From NCBI RefSeq assembly GCF_014641595.1, contig NZ_BMIA01000002.1, positions 1,426,001 to 1,490,000 on the forward strand: a stretch of 64,000 bases of DNA, written 5' to 3'. Within the stretch, counting starts at the first letter, position 1. Each line of letters opens with the position of its first letter. The stretch comes from Dyadobacter endophyticus. GTDB taxonomy: Bacteria; Bacteroidota; Bacteroidia; Cytophagales; Spirosomataceae. The notes under the pieces were generated by a model. The model searched no databases and was not told the origin of the DNA. It worked only from the letters and a program-made list of their open reading frames with translations. Position numbers and translations under genes: made by a program. Below, in pieces: positions 16,448-25,771 of the stretch.

Positions 16448-17293
16448 TCAAAACGCCAGCGAACGCAGAAAACGCAGCCCTTCCACGGCGATCGCTTCGC
16501 GCGAGGGCTCTACTTGCCGCCATATGGATGCGGCTTTGGCAATGACCTTCACATCCGGTGTGAACGATTCGATAACAATATCTCCCTGGTAATGGATATG
16601 GTCCAATGCGGCAAAAATACGGTCCCAGTTGATCTGATCGCCACCAGGAGTTCCGCGGTCGCTGCCGGAAGCGTGCAGCAGGCCCAGCCTGTGACCGGCC
16701 CTTTGAATGGCCAGCGCAGGGTCCTTTTCTTCCAGATTCATGTGAAAAGTATCCAAATGTACCTGTAATGCATCGCTACCGACGGTTTCAATCATCCGCA
16801 GCGCCTGGTCGCAGGTATTGATAAAATCGGTTTCATAACGGTTTAGAGGCTCGATAGCGAGTTTTACACCGTGCTTCTCGGCAAAATCAGCGAGCGTTTT
16901 GAGGTTACCCGCTACCAGCTCCCATTGTTTGCGTCTTTCATCGTCGGGGACGAACTCGGCACGACCTACCGCAGAATAAACGGGACCCACCACAAGCTTA
17001 CTTCCAAGCACCGGCGCAATGCGGATAAGTGCCTCCACATACTCGATGGACGTCACCTGTTCCTTACGCGTACCGCGCAGGTCACGCCCCGGCCCGGTTG
17101 CCGCGCACACCGACCTGCATTCAAGCCCGCTGTCATCCAATGCTTTTCGAACCAGTTCCGGGTCGATGTCGCCAGGGTCTTCCAGGGCTATCTCTACAAA
17201 ATCAAAACCCCAGTTTTTAAACTGGGGAAAATATGAGGTGCTTTCGTTCGTGAATGGTGAAGAAAACAGATAGGTATTGATACCAAACTTCAT
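16448..17293 (-). CDS. sugar epimerase/isomerase, D-tagatose 3-epimerase-like TIM barrel
   Basis: 281 residues, full length for the family. The four metal/catalytic positions of ketose 3-epimerases are visible: Glu148 (IEPLNRYET), Asp181 (HLDTFHMN), His207 (LHASGSDRGTPG) and Glu242 (IVIESF). Such enzymes invert C3 of free ketoses such as tagatose, fructose or psicose; the true substrate cannot be told from sequence. It follows the FG-GAP gene by 6 bases and is the last gene of a probable operon with the haem-binding propeller protein, which points to sugar oxidation or catabolism. Confidence 0.85.
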   Translation of the reverse strand: MKFGINTYLFSSPFTNESTSYFPQFKNWGFDFVEIALEDPGDIDPELVRKALDDSGLECRSVCAATGPGRDLRGTRKEQVTSIEYVEALIRIAPVLGSKLVVGPVYSAVGRAEFVPDDERRKQWELVAGNLKTLADFAEKHGVKLAIEPLNRYETDFINTCDQALRMIETVGSDALQVHLDTFHMNLEEKDPALAIQRAGHRLGLLHASGSDRGTPGGDQINWDRIFAALDHIHYQGDIVIESFTPDVKVIAKAASIWRQVEPSREAIAVEGLRFLRSLAF

Positions 17294-17299
17294 CGGTGG

Positions 17300-18508
17300 T
17301 TACTTCCCTTTTTGCTGTGTAAAAATGCGTACACCTTTCTTGTTGCCGGTGACGATGTCCAGCAGGCCGTCGCCGTTCAGATCTTCGACCGTCACATGCA
17401 GGCCTACCCCCGAGTTATCATCAATATCGTGCCTGATCCACGTCGGCACTTTACCGGGCTTATATTCAAACCATGAAATAAAAGGCGGCTCAAATTCTCC
17501 CGGATCATTACCATTGTGGGCGAAATAACGTTTTCCGGTAATAAAATCGGGGTGGCCATCGCCATTCATATCTTTTAGCGCCAAACCGTGCGTCTGTGAA
17601 ATCGTTTTGTCGATCTCGTGATGGATCCAGACCGTTTCCTTGCCTTCCTTCTTCTGCTCGTGCCACCAGATACCATAGTTATGCGCCGAAGCGCTGAGCA
17701 CGTCGTTGAGGCCATCGCCATTCAAATCGAGCACATACATTTGCGAGCAATCCTGGCCAAGATCGGCTGGGTAGAACTTCCAGTCCTTGTCTTTCGGGTA
17801 TTTGGCAGGCCCCTCCTCCGGGCCCTCCCACCAGCCGTTTCTCACTAGCACATCCTTGCGCCCATCGCCATTGATATCGCCATAGCCGATCCCATGCGTA
17901 TACATATGCGTGGAGTTGTTGGGATCGTTGCTGATCACATATTTCTCCCAGGTCGTTTCGCCCTTTTTGGAAGGACATTTCAACCAGATAACCTTCTTTC
18001 CCGTCGGGTCATTGCAAAGCAAGTCCTGCCGCCCGTCACCATCGATATCCACCAATTGTGGCGACTCGTTTCCTACCGACGAATAAATGGTGTGCACCGG
18101 CCAATGTCCCGGCTTGTTTTGCGGATTCTCATGCCAGGCGGCAGCCTTGCCCGGCCAGTCGATGCGGATGAGATCTATCCAGCCATCCTGGTTTACGTCC
18201 ATGGCAAAATCCAGGAAAGAATCGCTGTAACTGCCATTTACAATAAATTCCTGCGGCTTGGCCAATTCGTGTTCCTTCCAGTCAGGCGCTTCGAACCAGT
18301 AAGCGCCCGAAAGTATGTCCTTTTTACCATCTTTATTCACATCGCCCATCGCGGCACCTTCTGCGATGAACCGTTTGGTAAGTTCGGTCTTCTTAAATAT
18401 AACAGCTGATCCGCTCTTCCCTTTTGTCTGCGCGGATGCATTTGTCCCGGCAAAGACAACTATATTGATCAAACAAAACCACTTTAAAACTCTTCCGGTT
18501 AATAGCAT
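17300..18508 (-). CDS. secreted FG-GAP/VCBS repeat protein
   Basis: 402 residues with signal peptide (cleavage near ASAQ, residue 27). It holds at least six D-x-N/D-x-D-G calcium-type FG-GAP repeats (DVNKDGKKDIL, DVNQDGWIDLI, DIDGDGRQDLL, DINGDGRKDVL, DLNGDGLNDVL, DMNGDGHPDFI, DLNGDGLLDIV), predicting a seven-bladed propeller. No enzymatic motif and no sorting domain. Packed between the epimerase (6 bases) and the large haem protein (32 bases), all on the minus strand. Proteins like this often accompany PVC-type cytochrome proteins in Bacteroidota; the function is unproven. Confidence 0.8.
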   Translation of the reverse strand: MLLTGRVLKWFCLINIVVFAGTNASAQTKGKSGSAVIFKKTELTKRFIAEGAAMGDVNKDGKKDILSGAYWFEAPDWKEHELAKPQEFIVNGSYSDSFLDFAMDVNQDGWIDLIRIDWPGKAAAWHENPQNKPGHWPVHTIYSSVGNESPQLVDIDGDGRQDLLCNDPTGKKVIWLKCPSKKGETTWEKYVISNDPNNSTHMYTHGIGYGDINGDGRKDVLVRNGWWEGPEEGPAKYPKDKDWKFYPADLGQDCSQMYVLDLNGDGLNDVLSASAHNYGIWWHEQKKEGKETVWIHHEIDKTISQTHGLALKDMNGDGHPDFITGKRYFAHNGNDPGEFEPPFISWFEYKPGKVPTWIRHDIDDNSGVGLHVTVEDLNGDGLLDIVTGNKKGVRIFTQQKGK

Positions 18509-18540
18509 CGGATTTATGGGTTAGGATTAATACTCAAATA

Positions 18541-21500
18541 TCATTTTACCCCCAGCAGGTATTCAAGCAGCGCATAAAAGTCTTTTTCAGGGATGATATT
18601 CCGGAACTGATCGGGCATTAACGTGTATTTAGATGCCCGGTATTCCTTCATATCGCCCTTTACCACCGAAAACTCCTGCCCTGTCATATCCGCGAACACG
18701 ATTGTCTCGCCTTCCGTCCTGCGGTACAAGCCCGTAAGGGTCTTGTCATTTTTCAATGTGATATTATAAGTACGAAACGCCTCAGTTATATTCCTGTTAG
18801 GGTCAAGGATTTTTTGGGTCAATGCCTTATGGCCCCAGTTTCCGATGCCATCGAGCTGCGGACCGACAAGCCCTCCCGAGCCCTGGATCTGGTGGCAGCC
18901 GCTGCAATTCTGCACAAAAATCACTTTTCCTGCGTCAGAAAATACGGTAGCCGGTTTGAAATTCGCAATGCGCGCGTCGATAAGCTTCTGGCGTTCTTCG
19001 CGCTCGTTGGCCCCGGCTGTCAGCAATTGCCGCATTTGTGTTTGCTGGGAAGCATTTGCATTATTGGTAAGACGCTCCTGCACCGGAACCTCCGCTGCAA
19101 TATCCGCGCCAAGCTCCTCGTCTTTAAATGCATTCAATAGATAAGTGATGCCTTCCGAAGTATTGGCCAGCACCGTTGCAATCACGATCTGAAGATTACG
19201 TGCACCGCTAGCCAGTTGATTTTTCAAAGTTTCATATACAGAAGGTGATGCTGCCTGGCCCATCGCAACGGCCAGCTTCTCCCTTAAAATTGGTAGCTCC
19301 GCAGGATCATTGAAAACATTCGCCAGAACATCAACATTCCCCTTCGGATCGATATTCATCAATGCGCCCGCGGCTGCGCTCCTTACCGTGTAATCTATCC
19401 ATTGGGTTTGCAAAATGCTTCTTAATGCTGGTTGCAGGGATTTGATACGATATTCTCCGGCAATTTCCACAGCTGTAATTCTTTGCTCCGAGTTAGTGGA
19501 CGGGCTTTTCTCGGGAATGGCAACGACCGCCGGTTCAAAATGCCCCACACCCACAGAGCCCGTTTGCGAGCTGTCGGCTGCCTCGATATACCCCATTTGC
19601 CCCTCATATCCAGCCAGGTTGAATGCCGCATTGCGGATAAGCTCCTTAAACTGCATTGGCACCGCCTGGTTGACCCGGTATTCCGCAACTACTTTCCCGC
19701 TACCAGCCAGCCGGATTTTCACCGAGTTTTTTGAAATACCCTTTCGCTCAGCCCGGTTGTGGACATCATTATCAAAAACGTTCATTTTCAAAGTCGCGGG
19801 CAACTTAAACGGCACCGAATACAATGCCGACTGGGGTCCGTAGCCTCCTCTTTCGCTTAAAACAATACGAAATGCGGGCATTACGTCTACAAGGAAGTGC
19901 TCCGAAACCGTCCATGAATTGACGGGGTCGACGTTCTTCGCTACCTTCCTGATTTTCCAGATTTCTGTTTCGGCAGAAATTTGGGTCAAAAATTTTCCCG
20001 CCAGTTGCTCACCCCACGATACCATTTTGGGACTTGGCGATACACCACTTTGCCGGATGCCCGCCTGGATGGTCCGATAAAGCGACAATTGCTTTTCCGG
20101 TTCATTTTCAAACTTCGTGGTGATCAGATCGATCGCTTTCTCGACCTGATAAGGTGCCGCAAGGCGGCCAATGTATTCGAGATTCTTGAGCAGATCCGCT
20201 GGATCGAGCTCGTGCGTGAGCGTGTAGTCGAGCACAAATGCCGCACCCGCGGAAGATGGCACATCGAGCAGTGCTCTGTTCAGCAATGCCAGCTGCGCGT
20301 CGGTCCACCGCATGGCCGGAACGCGCCACATCACGCTGGTGCTTTTCAGGTTATTTCGCAGGCCCAGCAGCGCTGTATAGCGTAAATGTGTGTCCTCCTG
20401 CGGCGTTTTTTCATACAAATCCATCAGCAATGCCAGGTTTTCCGACTTAGGAAAGCGCGACAAGACTTCTGCCGCCGTTCGCCGGATAAACGGATCGCCG
20501 TTTTTCAAAGCTTCGGTAACCTGCTGGTAATGGGCATCGGAAATGGCATCGCGTTCACTCAGGATACGCAATGCATGGGTTTTCACAACCGGTTCGTGAT
20601 GTTGCAGTGCATTGTTAAGGAAGCGGTCGTCGAGCGCGCCGAGACGGTGCAATATCCATAAAGCATGTACATAGGAAGTTGCTTCAGAATTATTTGCAAG
20701 AAGCCCTTTTACGGGTTCAATCGCCTTTCCTTTCCAGGTATCGACAATCCGGTCGGCTACTTTCAAGCGGGTATTCAGCTGCGGATGTTTCAGCCCTTGC
20801 AGCAGCTGCCCAATCGTCGCCGTCGACCAGTCGGTAACAGGTAAATTATCATGCGGCTCTGTGCCTTTATATGTTACTTTCCAGATCCGGCCGTTCACCC
20901 GGTCACGACCCGGGTGATTGAGAGCAACCTCATAATGCCCGATGATCCTGTTATAAAAATCGGCGATATACAAAGCTCCGTCCGGTCCGACTTTAATGTC
21001 CACCGGCCGGAACCACGGGTCTTTGCTAACCAGGAGCGGCTCCTCCTTTTTCGAAGAAGGCGTCGAGCCATTGAAAGTCACTGTGTTCCGGTCAATGCGG
21101 CAGGTGACGACATCCCCGGTAAAGAAACTGCCGCGGTATTTGGCCGGAAACTGCGTTCCGGTGTAATAAACAAGCCCCGCCAGTGCGGTCGAACCCAGGT
21201 CGTATGTCATCATCGCCGGCGCAAAGCCCAGCCCGACGGGCGCTTTCTTGCCAAAATGCGGGTAATCTCCACCGAAAATAAGCTGGGTAATCGGTTTTGT
21301 ATGACAATCCACCGAATACAAATATCCTTTCTCATCATATGCGTAGCCAAACGGGTTCACGCGCCCGAACGTCGTCTGCTCCACATGGCTCCCATCCATT
21401 TTCACCCTGAAAGTATTCCCGGAAGTCATCCGTATCGAGTCTCCATCCGAACCTGCGATATTCGAAATATTGGAAAACCCATGGCATACATGCAGCCAGC

Positions 21501-22113
21501 CGTCGTACCCGCGGATGAGGTTGTTCACCATTCCATGCGTATCCTTATGCCCAAAGCGGCCAAGCAATATCTCTTTACTATCTGCCTTGCCGTCATTGTC
21601 TTTATCCTTTAAATGATACAGGTTGGGAATACTATACGCGATCGCACCGTCCGCCACCGGCATGATGCCGATCGGGATATTGAGGTTATCATCAAAATGT
21701 GTGAAAGTATCTGCCCGGCCGTCGTCGTTTTTATCTTCGAGGATCGTAATGCGGTCTTTTCCGTCGCTTTCGCCCGCAGCCACCGGGTATTCCGAGGATT
21801 GCGTCACCCATAATCGGCCGCGGTCGTCGAATTCCATGTTCATCGGCTTGGTAATATCCGGCTCGGAAGCGAAAAGCGTCACTTGGAAGCCCTCGGGCAG
21901 CACAAAACTAAGGCGCTCTTCCTCCGGCGTTTTGAAACCTGTTGTCCGGATATGTTCAGCATAAATATCAGCCTCTGCTTGTTGAGGCGCATTCGTGACA
22001 GTTACATTCTGGCCGGATTTGTTTTGAGGAGGTTTGCAACTTTGTACTTGAAACAATAGGGAGGCGGTCAGTACGACGAGACCGATTTTGACAGGACTTT
22101 TGATTGTCACCAT
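18541..22113 (-). CDS. large lipoprotein: NHL/sorbosone-dehydrogenase-like propeller, HEAT repeats and c-type cytochrome
   Basis: 1190 residues. Lipobox VQSC (Cys26). Residues ~70-430 form a six-bladed propeller like membrane-bound dehydrogenases of the PVC type (LPEGFQVTLFASEPDITKPMNMEF; YIADFYNRIIGHYE). Residues ~440-640 and ~880-1020 look like HEAT repeats. A C-terminal monohaem cytochrome domain has CSGCH (near residue 1070) and a distal Met candidate in ADMTGQEF/LMPDQFRN. The family is described as PVC-type haem-binding CxxCH proteins; sugar dehydrogenation with electron transfer to haem is inferred, not shown. First gene of the operon with the FG-GAP and epimerase genes. Confidence 0.82.
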   Translation of the reverse strand: MVTIKSPVKIGLVVLTASLLFQVQSCKPPQNKSGQNVTVTNAPQQAEADIYAEHIRTTGFKTPEEERLSFVLPEGFQVTLFASEPDITKPMNMEFDDRGRLWVTQSSEYPVAAGESDGKDRITILEDKNDDGRADTFTHFDDNLNIPIGIMPVADGAIAYSIPNLYHLKDKDNDGKADSKEILLGRFGHKDTHGMVNNLIRGYDGWLHVCHGFSNISNIAGSDGDSIRMTSGNTFRVKMDGSHVEQTTFGRVNPFGYAYDEKGYLYSVDCHTKPITQLIFGGDYPHFGKKAPVGLGFAPAMMTYDLGSTALAGLVYYTGTQFPAKYRGSFFTGDVVTCRIDRNTVTFNGSTPSSKKEEPLLVSKDPWFRPVDIKVGPDGALYIADFYNRIIGHYEVALNHPGRDRVNGRIWKVTYKGTEPHDNLPVTDWSTATIGQLLQGLKHPQLNTRLKVADRIVDTWKGKAIEPVKGLLANNSEATSYVHALWILHRLGALDDRFLNNALQHHEPVVKTHALRILSERDAISDAHYQQVTEALKNGDPFIRRTAAEVLSRFPKSENLALLMDLYEKTPQEDTHLRYTALLGLRNNLKSTSVMWRVPAMRWTDAQLALLNRALLDVPSSAGAAFVLDYTLTHELDPADLLKNLEYIGRLAAPYQVEKAIDLITTKFENEPEKQLSLYRTIQAGIRQSGVSPSPKMVSWGEQLAGKFLTQISAETEIWKIRKVAKNVDPVNSWTVSEHFLVDVMPAFRIVLSERGGYGPQSALYSVPFKLPATLKMNVFDNDVHNRAERKGISKNSVKIRLAGSGKVVAEYRVNQAVPMQFKELIRNAAFNLAGYEGQMGYIEAADSSQTGSVGVGHFEPAVVAIPEKSPSTNSEQRITAVEIAGEYRIKSLQPALRSILQTQWIDYTVRSAAAGALMNIDPKGNVDVLANVFNDPAELPILREKLAVAMGQAASPSVYETLKNQLASGARNLQIVIATVLANTSEGITYLLNAFKDEELGADIAAEVPVQERLTNNANASQQTQMRQLLTAGANEREERQKLIDARIANFKPATVFSDAGKVIFVQNCSGCHQIQGSGGLVGPQLDGIGNWGHKALTQKILDPNRNITEAFRTYNITLKNDKTLTGLYRRTEGETIVFADMTGQEFSVVKGDMKEYRASKYTLMPDQFRNIIPEKDFYALLEYLLGVK

Positions 22114-22220
22114 ACGATCAGCAGAAAAAGCAGGGTTGAGGAATTTCGTTGAATAGGGTATTGGAAGAATAAACCAGCAAGCAGGTCTATTTTACTTTGA
22201 TGATGGTATTTAAATTAAAA

Positions 22221-22262
22221 AACCGGGCTGTGCACACAGCCGCTGGCCATGCCACAACCCGG
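22221..22262 (-). terminator. rho-independent terminator after the 22.3-kb T9SS protein
   Basis: Read on the minus strand, CCGGGTTGTG pairs with CACAGCCCGG (one mismatch) and is followed by TTTTTTAATTT. It lies 12 bases past the stop of the gene at 22275. Confidence 0.75.
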
Positions 22263-22274
22263 CAGTCGTTCATT

Positions 22275-23270
22275 TCAGTACTTTATAAAATGTACCCGTT
22301 CCGAAGAACCATCGCGATGTTCGATTGCCAAGATGTAACTACCGGCTCCAAGGTGGTTGAGCGGAACATATTTTTCCTTCAAACCGTCTGCCGCCAGCGG
22401 CTCCCGTAACACAATGCCCGCGGCATCCAGGATCTTAATTTTGGTCACCTTCGACCAGTCTTTCACACGCACTTCGAGCCGATCGACGGCCGGATTTGGG
22501 AAAACCGTGAGTCCGCCACCATCCCACAGCACCTTCCTGATTTGGCTAAATGCAAAACTGCCATCCCGGTCGACCATTTTTAACCGGTAATAATCGTCGC
22601 CAGTAACCGGATTACTGTCAGTGAAATGGTATTCGGCTTGCCCTTTACCCTCTCCCGCCGAGCCTACACGCCCCAGCTGCTGCCATTCATTCGCATCCCG
22701 GCTGCGCTGAATTTCAAAGAAATCGCTATTGGTTTCATAGGCCGTTTTCCAGGTTAACCTCACTGCTTTCTCCTCCTTTTGCGCATCAAAAGCGATGAGG
22801 GTTACGGGTAATTCGCTTTGCCCGTTTACGAGCGTGAGCAACTTAATATCCAGGTCGGCCAAGTCTTTTGAAACATAATGCAACCCCAAATCGCGCGTGG
22901 AGCCCGTCATGGTTACAAACGCATTTTGATCAGAAAACGAATTAGCCAGTTCCAGTAAAGATTCGGCATTTCCGTTCAATTCGGAAGGGTGGTAAATCAC
23001 GCCGAGATTCCCCTCGAAATTGACGGGCTTGTTAAAAACATAAGTTTTCAGAATGCTGGCCTGGGGATCCCCCGGTATAGCTGTGTGTTGAACTTCCAGG
23101 GAATAGTTGTCACCCAGGTTGAGGCCTTCGGTGGGTATCAAAACCAGGCTATCCACTGAGAAAACCGTCCCAATATTGACAAACAAGCTATTTCCCGTCA
23201 CAAATTGAGCCTGAGCAGCCAACCTCGTCAGAAAGAAAACCAGGCATATTAATAAAGCTTTGATATTCAT
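22275..23270 (-). CDS. hypothetical secreted protein with T9SS sorting domain
   Basis: About 331 residues from the ATG that opens MNIKALLICLVFF (another ATG lies 4 codons upstream). The signal peptide ends near AQAQ. Mature part: a ~120-residue region of unknown fold (FVTGNSLFVNIGTVFSVDSL), then a fibronectin-like module from ~160 (LPVTLIAFDAQKEEKAVRLTWKT), then a T9SS type A sorting domain (LTVFPNPAVDRLEVRV to ILAIEHRDG). It starts 28 bases after the upstream S74 gene ends and is probably co-transcribed with the two S74 proteins. The N-terminal region may decorate or anchor those surface trimers, but this is only context. Confidence 0.75.
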   Translation of the reverse strand: MNIKALLICLVFFLTRLAAQAQFVTGNSLFVNIGTVFSVDSLVLIPTEGLNLGDNYSLEVQHTAIPGDPQASILKTYVFNKPVNFEGNLGVIYHPSELNGNAESLLELANSFSDQNAFVTMTGSTRDLGLHYVSKDLADLDIKLLTLVNGQSELPVTLIAFDAQKEEKAVRLTWKTAYETNSDFFEIQRSRDANEWQQLGRVGSAGEGKGQAEYHFTDSNPVTGDDYYRLKMVDRDGSFAFSQIRKVLWDGGGLTVFPNPAVDRLEVRVKDWSKVTKIKILDAAGIVLREPLAADGLKEKYVPLNHLGAGSYILAIEHRDGSSERVHFIKY

Positions 23271-23297
23271 AACGATCGTCATAAGTGTGATTGAAAG

Positions 23298-24365
23298 TTA
23301 TTTCCTGGAAACCAATGCCCGGCTTCTTTTGGGGCGGGTTAATGCTAATTGGGACTTAATACCTGCAATCTCCGCCCTCAGATCTTCGTTCCGTTGCCGC
23401 AAATGATCCGTCCTTTTGACCAGCGCCTGAATGGCTATCAGGTTCACGCCGTCAAAATCGGCCTGGTTGATCGTTGTGTCGTTACCGATCGTCCCGTATG
23501 CGTCCTGACCGAATGCATGAAAGAAGTCCTGCGCCATCGGTCCATAATGGCGGAACGTTTTGGGATCTTGCCCTTTGTAGTTCCAGGAAGTCAGTTTCAT
23601 ATCCCTGATTTTTCCCAAAAAGGCCTCGCCATTTATGGGAGAGAAGTTTTCCTTTCGGTTAACGTCAGATAATACCTGCCAAGAATTGCCACCAGACGCT
23701 AACGATATACCGATTGTCTGGTTGCTATTGGAATAAAAGCGATATCCGCCAGCAAACCTCATAGACATCTGATTCTCCAGATTACTCTTCAAAATCACGC
23801 TTTTACTATTATCCCCAAAGACGAACGACCCCTCCTTACTATCCGTCGAGACCATATTCCCCAAAGCGACGGAGTTGTCGCCGCTTGCCGTTGCCGCCAC
23901 GCCGTGAGCAAAGGAATAATTGCCCGACGCCGCCGTGTTTTCTCCGCTGGCAAATGCGGCCTTTCCGGACGAATTGGTTCTCAGCCCGAAAGCGGCGGAG
24001 CCTACTCCGATTGCAAAAACTTCAAAGCCACTGGCAAAAGAATAGTTCCCGATAGTCTGAGGATCCAGCCCGCTGTTTCCGACCCGTTCACCCAGCGAGC
24101 GAAAAGCCGCCTTGTCGTGGAACCACTTCATTTTGTGCTCGACGGAATCCGGGAAAGCGGGATCGTAATAAGGATTAAACTCCGGTTTCAGGCGTACGCT
24201 CGTAGATAATATAGATCCATCGTGGATATGCAGCATTTCTTGCGGTTGCTGTGTACCTACGCCTACCTGGGCGTGTCCCGCCACAGGCAACATTGCGAAC
24301 AAAGCCAACGCCAGTTTCCGCATATGACGTAAATCACATGGGGGATTAAGAAAGAATTTGTTCAT
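23298..24365 (-). CDS. YadA-head / S74 chaperone-domain surface protein
   Basis: 355 residues from the ATG at 24365 (the frame stays open to 24443; another ATG is at 24323, directly before MRKLALALFAML). Signal peptide ends near GHAQ. The middle has YadA-like head repeats (ASGFEVFAIGVGSAAFGLR, ASGENTAASGNYSFAHGVAA, ASGDNSVALGN). The C-terminal ~120 residues are an intramolecular chaperone (peptidase S74): SDVNRKENF, LTSWNYKGQ, HYGPMAQDFFHAFG, DGVNLIAIQALV, then a coiled-coil tail. S74 domains trimerise fibres and cleave themselves off between Ser and Asp of SDVNRKENF. Tandem paralogue of the next gene. Likely a trimeric surface fibre rather than a phage tail, as no phage gene is nearby. Confidence 0.83.
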   Translation of the reverse strand: MNKFFLNPPCDLRHMRKLALALFAMLPVAGHAQVGVGTQQPQEMLHIHDGSILSTSVRLKPEFNPYYDPAFPDSVEHKMKWFHDKAAFRSLGERVGNSGLDPQTIGNYSFASGFEVFAIGVGSAAFGLRTNSSGKAAFASGENTAASGNYSFAHGVAATASGDNSVALGNMVSTDSKEGSFVFGDNSKSVILKSNLENQMSMRFAGGYRFYSNSNQTIGISLASGGNSWQVLSDVNRKENFSPINGEAFLGKIRDMKLTSWNYKGQDPKTFRHYGPMAQDFFHAFGQDAYGTIGNDTTINQADFDGVNLIAIQALVKRTDHLRQRNEDLRAEIAGIKSQLALTRPKRSRALVSRK

Positions 24366-24417
24366 AAGCGTGTTTGGATAGTAGTGTGAAAGATTTAAAA
24401 ACAGATTGCCGGTCGAC

Positions 24418-25485
24418 CTATCGCTTTGCAACAGTGATGCCAACGGATATTTTGGCTTTCCGGCCCTTGTTCGCCGACAATTTCAATCGGAGCATCGCCA
24501 CTTCGGTCGCCATGTCGTCGTTCTCTTTTTCAAGCTCATCCGATATTTTGACCAGCTCCTGAATCGCCACCAGAATAACCCCGTCCAAATCGGCCTGGTT
24601 AATGGTGGTATCCGTTCCGATGGTGCCATGAGCATCGGTGCCGAATGCCTTGAAGAAATCCTGCACCATCGGCCCGTAATGCCGAGAGACGTTCGGAGTC
24701 TGCCCCTTATAGTTCCAGGAAGTAAGCGGCATTTTTGAAATGCTTTTTAGAAACCTGTTGCCTTGAACAGGAAGAAAATTTTCCTTTTTGCGGACATCCG
24801 AAACGACCGTCCAAGCATTGTTGCCGGGAGACAGGATCATACCGATCGTGAGTGCTGCATTGGAATATAACTCATAACCACCGCCGAAGAGCGATTTAAA
24901 CTGATTATCGCTCGTATTCTGCGCGCTTCCATTTGCATGCCCAAAAATGAAACTTCCACTTTGATAGTTGTTGCTAAGGTTGGTACCCATTGAAATGGTA
25001 TTTGGCCCATCTGCGACGGTAAAATCCCCTTGGGCAAAGGACAAGTTACCGCCAGCAGTAAGCGCCCTACCCGCGGCGAAGGAACCGAACGCGGTAGTGC
25101 GCGCCCGCAAGCCAAAAGACGAAGAACCCAGCCCTGAGGCGTAGGAATCGTATCCCGTTGCCGAAGAAAACCTTCCCGCATTCAAAGTGTCCAGCCCGAT
25201 GTTGTAAAAACCTTTCCCCAAAAACCTAATCGCACTCTTCGCATGAATCCATTTAAAAGCATGGATCACTTCGTCGTCGTCATTCAAAAGTGGGGCATAA
25301 AAAGGGCTGGTTTCGGGCGGAAACTTCGGTGTGACAGACAGTATTGTTCCGTTGTGCACATGCATTTTTGCTCCGGGAATTTTGATGCCAATACCCCATT
25401 GGGCGTGGGCCTGCCCGGAAAAGACACAATGGAGCGCTATCAAGCCTATGATTGTAATGCGCCATGCTTTTTTTAAATTTTTCAT
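24418..25485 (-). CDS. YadA-head / S74 chaperone-domain surface protein (paralogue)
   Basis: 355 residues; signal peptide ends near AHAQ (residue 29). Same plan as its downstream neighbour: conserved start (WGIGIKIPGAKMHVHNGTILS), YadA-like head repeats (SATGYDSYASGLGSSSFGLR, TTAFGSFAAGRALTAGGNLSFA), S74 chaperone (SDVRKKENF, LTSWNYKGQ, HYGPMVQDFFKAFG, DGVILVAIQELV) and a Lys/Arg-rich C-terminal coil. The Ser-Asp self-cleavage site is retained. First gene of the three-gene group ending at 22275. A duplication gave the pair; they align through most of their length. Confidence 0.83.
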   Translation of the reverse strand: MKNLKKAWRITIIGLIALHCVFSGQAHAQWGIGIKIPGAKMHVHNGTILSVTPKFPPETSPFYAPLLNDDDEVIHAFKWIHAKSAIRFLGKGFYNIGLDTLNAGRFSSATGYDSYASGLGSSSFGLRARTTAFGSFAAGRALTAGGNLSFAQGDFTVADGPNTISMGTNLSNNYQSGSFIFGHANGSAQNTSDNQFKSLFGGGYELYSNAALTIGMILSPGNNAWTVVSDVRKKENFLPVQGNRFLKSISKMPLTSWNYKGQTPNVSRHYGPMVQDFFKAFGTDAHGTIGTDTTINQADLDGVILVAIQELVKISDELEKENDDMATEVAMLRLKLSANKGRKAKISVGITVAKR

Positions 25486-25771
25486 CGTGCATGATTGTAA
25501 AGTTGAACATCAGACATCTTTGAATGCCGAATCTCAACCAAAAGCCTTACAATCACGCAGATCGATACCCAAGTGGGTCAAAGCGTTTATTTACCGGAGT
25601 TACGCCCGGTAACAACAGCCTACGGGGCTGATTAAAAACTCGTTGCGGCTTGGCTGAAAATCTTCACGACCACCACTGTTTATATTACTGCTTCATGCAT
25701 GCAGCAACTTTGTCTATTATCGTAACGATTATGCATATACGATAACAAAACCATCCTGCCGCATCATGCTT
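25486..25771. other. 286-bp intergenic region with a palindromic site
   Basis: No gene was found. TTATCGTA at 25717-25724 and TACGATAA at 25738-25745 form a perfect 8-bp inverted repeat with a 13-base AT-rich spacer, a shape typical of a dimeric repressor site, though it lies ~230 bases upstream of the S74 gene start and 27 bases past the end of the lipoprotein gene. Confidence 0.4.

Noticed and set aside
20851..21612. Long open frame on the plus strand opposite the haem-binding propeller gene
   Set aside because: Shadow of the real minus-strand gene; low-complexity Arg/His-rich sequence with no family resemblance.
23298..25485. Possible prophage remnant because of S74 tail-fibre chaperone domains
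   Set aside because: No capsid, terminase, integrase or baseplate genes are near, and both proteins have signal peptides, so host surface proteins fit better.
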